DNA of 8,419 nt from Sulfuritalea sp. Its GTDB lineage: Bacteria > Pseudomonadota > Gammaproteobacteria > Burkholderiales > Rhodocyclaceae. The stretch's first letter is position 1, and each line of letters opens with the position of its first letter. The stretch lies in the NCBI GenBank assembly GCA_026399445.1, contig JAPLRA010000417.1:542-8960 (forward strand), in the 5' to 3' direction. The position numbers and the translations under genes were made by a program. The notes below the pieces were generated by a model, which did not search any database, was not told where the DNA came from, and saw only the letters and a program-made list of their open reading frames with translations. Shown in pieces: positions 6,737 through 8,419 of the stretch.

Positions 6737-6817
6737 CAGCAGTTGATCTTGCAGAGTGGACCTGCCGTTTCGGCGGGTAACTGCAATCAGAGTCAACCTG
6801 CTGCCCCAATGGCAGCA
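6737..6817. repeat. Nested imperfect hairpin between relA and the MerR/B12 regulator
   Basis: Three pairs of complementary arms are nested around a TTT loop: CAGCAGTTGA (6737-6746) with TCAACCTGCTG (6793-6803), TTGCAG (6749-6754) with CTGCAA (6781-6786), and ACCTGCCG (6760-6767) with CGGCGGGT (6771-6778). A second, perfect 7-bp hairpin (TGCTGCC-N5-GGCAGCA, 6799-6817) shares the outer right arm and would compete with it. The region lies between two convergent genes and could slow or end transcription, but neither strand has a T tract. The fold is seen; the role is unknown. Confidence 0.5.
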
Positions 6818-6879
6818 ATGAGATTAAGCCGCCAGCAGAAAATAACCGCGGTAGTCGATGCCCTAACGCGATGTGACCG

Positions 6880-7788
6880 TCATCCGCGTTTATGCCCGGA
6901 AAGCTCACGCAGAGCGCCGACTGATTCCTGGATTTCAGAGAATATGCGCACTCCTTTTGGCGGGCGCCTTACGACAGCCGAAGCGGCGCCTCCCACCCAG
7001 ATCTCCACGCGGGGCGGCAGGATTCGCCGCAAATGGAGCAAGGCCGGCCTGACGCGTCGCGCCGCAAAGGCAAAGCTGAAGGACAGGGCGAGCACATCTG
7101 CATCGCACGCGGCGACCCCCAATTTCACATCATCGAAGGGAGCGTGAGACCCCAAGCTGAGGGTGTTCGCTCCCTGGTCCGCCATCACCGCCTCAGCCAT
7201 CAACAGCCCAAGCATATGGCGCTCTCCCGCAACAGCAGCGAACAGGATGGTCGGATAAGCCTGCTTTGGCTTGCTTGACAGAATCTCGGCATGCAAACAG
7301 CGCTCGATAACGCTGGTGCAAAGGTGCTCACGATAGATGTCATTTTCCGTTCGTGGCCAGTCAACGTTAAGCGCATTCACCAACGGAGCAATCGTGTTCA
7401 GAACAAACTCGGTGAGCGTTCCCCTGGCACGAGCCTTTGCCAATAGCGCCCTGAGTCCCGGAATGTTTGATTGCTTGACCAGTTCGATGAGCTTCAGAGT
7501 CGATTTACTCAAGCAAGGGTTCGGGACTTCGTCGGCAAGGGCCAGCCGCAAACGATCGAGTTCCATGGGGGACTTGCCGACGACCTGGCTGGCCCGAAAT
7601 CCGCTTTCCAAAAAACGTTTGATCGAGAGGAGTTGGCTGACGGTCTCGGACGAGTAGCCGATTGCGCTGTCAGGCGAGGTGCTCAGCAAAGGGAAACCAT
7701 AGCGCTGGCGCCAATTGCGCAATTGATCATTTCCGAAACCGGTTTCCCTTTCGATCTCAGCGGAGGGGACAAGAAGGCCTTTTTGCAT
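6880..7788 (-). CDS. MerR-family regulator with B12-binding photosensory domain (CarH/LitR-like)
   Basis: Transcription factor of 302 aa. The N-terminal MerR-type winged helix (about 5-75) shows TGFGNDQLRNWRQRYGFP, the wing GYSSETVSQLLSIKRFLESG and FRASQVVG. A helical linker/bundle (about 95-175) carries W144, nine residues, then E154-H155: the Wx9EH signature of the light-sensing cobalamin domain in CarH. The Rossmann-like B12 domain (about 178-300) has GERHMLG, placing H191 as lower axial cobalt ligand, and later LALSFS and WVGGAA. The W144-H191 spacing is within one residue of T. thermophilus CarH (W131-H177). By family knowledge, such proteins bind adenosylcobalamin, form DNA-binding tetramers in the dark and release DNA in light. 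The ATG at 7788 has GAGG nine nt upstream. It is divergent from the hemerythrin gene, its likeliest target together with itself. No carotenoid genes are seen nearby. Confidence 0.88.
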   Translation of the reverse strand: MQKGLLVPSAEIERETGFGNDQLRNWRQRYGFPLLSTSPDSAIGYSSETVSQLLSIKRFLESGFRASQVVGKSPMELDRLRLALADEVPNPCLSKSTLKLIELVKQSNIPGLRALLAKARARGTLTEFVLNTIAPLVNALNVDWPRTENDIYREHLCTSVIERCLHAEILSSKPKQAYPTILFAAVAGERHMLGLLMAEAVMADQGANTLSLGSHAPFDDVKLGVAACDADVLALSFSFAFAARRVRPALLHLRRILPPRVEIWVGGAASAVVRRPPKGVRIFSEIQESVGALRELSGHKRG

Positions 7789-7809
7789 GGGCGATTACCT
7801 CGACGAAAT

Positions 7810-7848
7810 AGCTAACTGTCCGGGCTTGTTTGTCACGGACAGCTACCT
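7810..7848. promoter_or_regulatory. Inverted repeat in the divergent promoter region, candidate operator
   Basis: AGCTAACTGTCCG (7810-7822) and the complement of 7836-7848 (AGGTAGCTGTCCG) match at 11 of 13 positions around a 13-nt spacer. The repeat is centrally placed in the 114-bp gap between the regulator and the hemerythrin gene. TACCT also recurs at 7844-7848 and 7854-7858 (10-bp phase) and at 7796-7800. MerR/CarH proteins bind repeated or palindromic half-sites overlapping their own promoters, so this is the obvious operator candidate. I found no convincing paired -35/-10 elements; TTGTCA at 7830-7835 and minus-strand GTGACA inside the repeat resemble -35 boxes only. Confidence 0.4.
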
Positions 7849-7902
7849 TAATGTACCTGACGTAGATGCGGTGCGGCAATAACTTATTGGAAGGGGATGG
7901 GA

Positions 7903-8419
7903 ATGCACATCAATTCGAATCGGTTGCTAGAGCGGGTACCCAGCGTCGGCTTGAACATGCTGGACGAACAACATCTGAAGATTGAGAGTTATGCCGTGAC
8001 ACTCGGTGGGCTTGCGGAAGATCTGGTCCGCGGCAATGGCATTGCGACGGACATCATGGAGAAGTTCCACTGGACGATAAATGACCTGTTTGAGAACTCG
8101 TGCGAGCACTTTTTATTAGAGGAGCAATTGCTCGTGACGGCCCGCTATCCCTTCTTGGCAGAGCACGGGATCGAACACAACAAATTCATCGAGATGGTTT
8201 CGGCAATTCTTTACGAATCGACCGGAACCGTTGCCGACGTGTATGGCGTTAGCAAGCTAATAGCGGCTTGGCCTGAGGAACATCTTCACCAGTGGGACAC
8301 GCATGCGTGTGAGTACCTCCATGGCACAGCAGTCGCTTCGACAGGAAAGGCATGGCGCCCGGCTGCGTCAAACACCTTTCTTCAGTTTTCGCTTGACCGC
8401 ATCGAGGGCACCCCCCAGG
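7903..8419 (+). CDS. Hemerythrin-domain protein, N-terminal part (open at the right edge)
   Basis: At least 172 aa with a bacteriohemerythrin-like four-helix domain (about 10-140) that should bind O2 at a diiron site. All seven ligands are visible: H24 in MLDEQH, H69 and E73 in CEHFLLEE, H88 and H92 in AEHGIEH, H127 and D132 in EEHLHQWD, with canonical spacings. YPFL and WPEEHL segments also match the family. The frame continues past the domain (TGKAWRPAASNTFLQFSLDRIEG) without a stop, so it is longer than a stand-alone bacteriohemerythrin and may carry a signalling domain such as PAS or GGDEF; that is inference. ATG at 7903 is preferred over in-frame ATG at 7897 because GGAAGGGG (7889-7896) is 6 nt from the former and abuts the latter. 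It is divergent from the B12 regulator, suggesting control by it. Confidence 0.85.
   Translation, partial: MHINSNRLLERVPSVGLNMLDEQHLKIESYAVTLGGLAEDLVRGNGIATDIMEKFHWTINDLFENSCEHFLLEEQLLVTARYPFLAEHGIEHNKFIEMVSAILYESTGTVADVYGVSKLIAAWPEEHLHQWDTHACEYLHGTAVASTGKAWRPAASNTFLQFSLDRIEGTPQ

Noticed and set aside
6737..6803. Integron attC site
   Set aside because: The size and nested arms are suggestive, but the RYYYAAC and GTTRRRY core sites are not present in the right places and there is no cassette structure or integron integrase.
6674..7147. 157-codon plus-strand frame after relA
   Set aside because: It overlaps the end of the ACT coding region and runs antisense to the B12 regulator; no motifs.
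1..8419. CRISPR array or insertion sequence
   Set aside because: There are no regularly spaced repeats beyond the two-copy tandem, and no transposase or terminal inverted repeats were seen.

Overview
The window looks like a GC-rich betaproteobacterial chromosome. The RelA, PAS-GGDEF-EAL and DMT-transporter proteins read like those of the Rhodocyclales (Dechloromonas/Azospira/Accumulibacter-like). That placement rests on recalled protein resemblance, not on a search.

Left end (1-515): the edge of an integrated mobile element. A tyrosine integrase gene starts with GTG at 283 and runs leftward out of the window. It lies next to a 48-bp 3' fragment of a tRNA-His gene (468-515) that has no 5' half. 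A perfect hairpin terminator (531-554) follows the fragment and probably belonged to the original tRNA gene. The element therefore lies to the left, the fragment marks its right boundary, and the chromosome resumes near 516. Three short direct repeats overlap a possible integrase promoter and are candidate arm-type sites.

Middle (586-4620, all minus strand): an apparent operon, in transcription order an EamA/DMT-type permease, an MtfA-family zinc peptidase (M90), and a membrane-anchored PAS-PAS-GGDEF-EAL protein. The EAL domain has all its catalytic residues, while the GGDEF motif is VGGQF, so the protein is probably a c-di-GMP phosphodiesterase. The permease/mtfA junction carries a perfect 23-bp tandem duplication. 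It doubled the ATGA stop/start overlap and created an 8-codon mini-ORF between the two genes.

4658-6711 (plus strand, divergent): relA, the monofunctional (p)ppGpp synthetase. The gene is disrupted. An apparent deletion of roughly 55-60 codons at about 6386-6388 removes the zinc-finger/RIS region and shifts the frame, leaving a well-conserved ACT domain out of frame. The translated product has pseudo-HD, synthetase, TGS and helical regions and stops at 613 aa.

Right end (6712-8419): a lower-GC segment. It begins with an intergenic nested imperfect hairpin. A minus-strand MerR-type regulator with a C-terminal B12-binding domain follows; it has the complete Wx9EH motif and lower-ligand His of CarH/LitR photoreceptors. 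Divergent from it, across 114 bp containing an 11/13-matched inverted repeat, is a hemerythrin-domain protein with all seven diiron ligands. That gene is still open at the window edge. The layout suggests that a light/B12-responsive regulator controls itself and an O2/redox-sensing or O2-binding protein.
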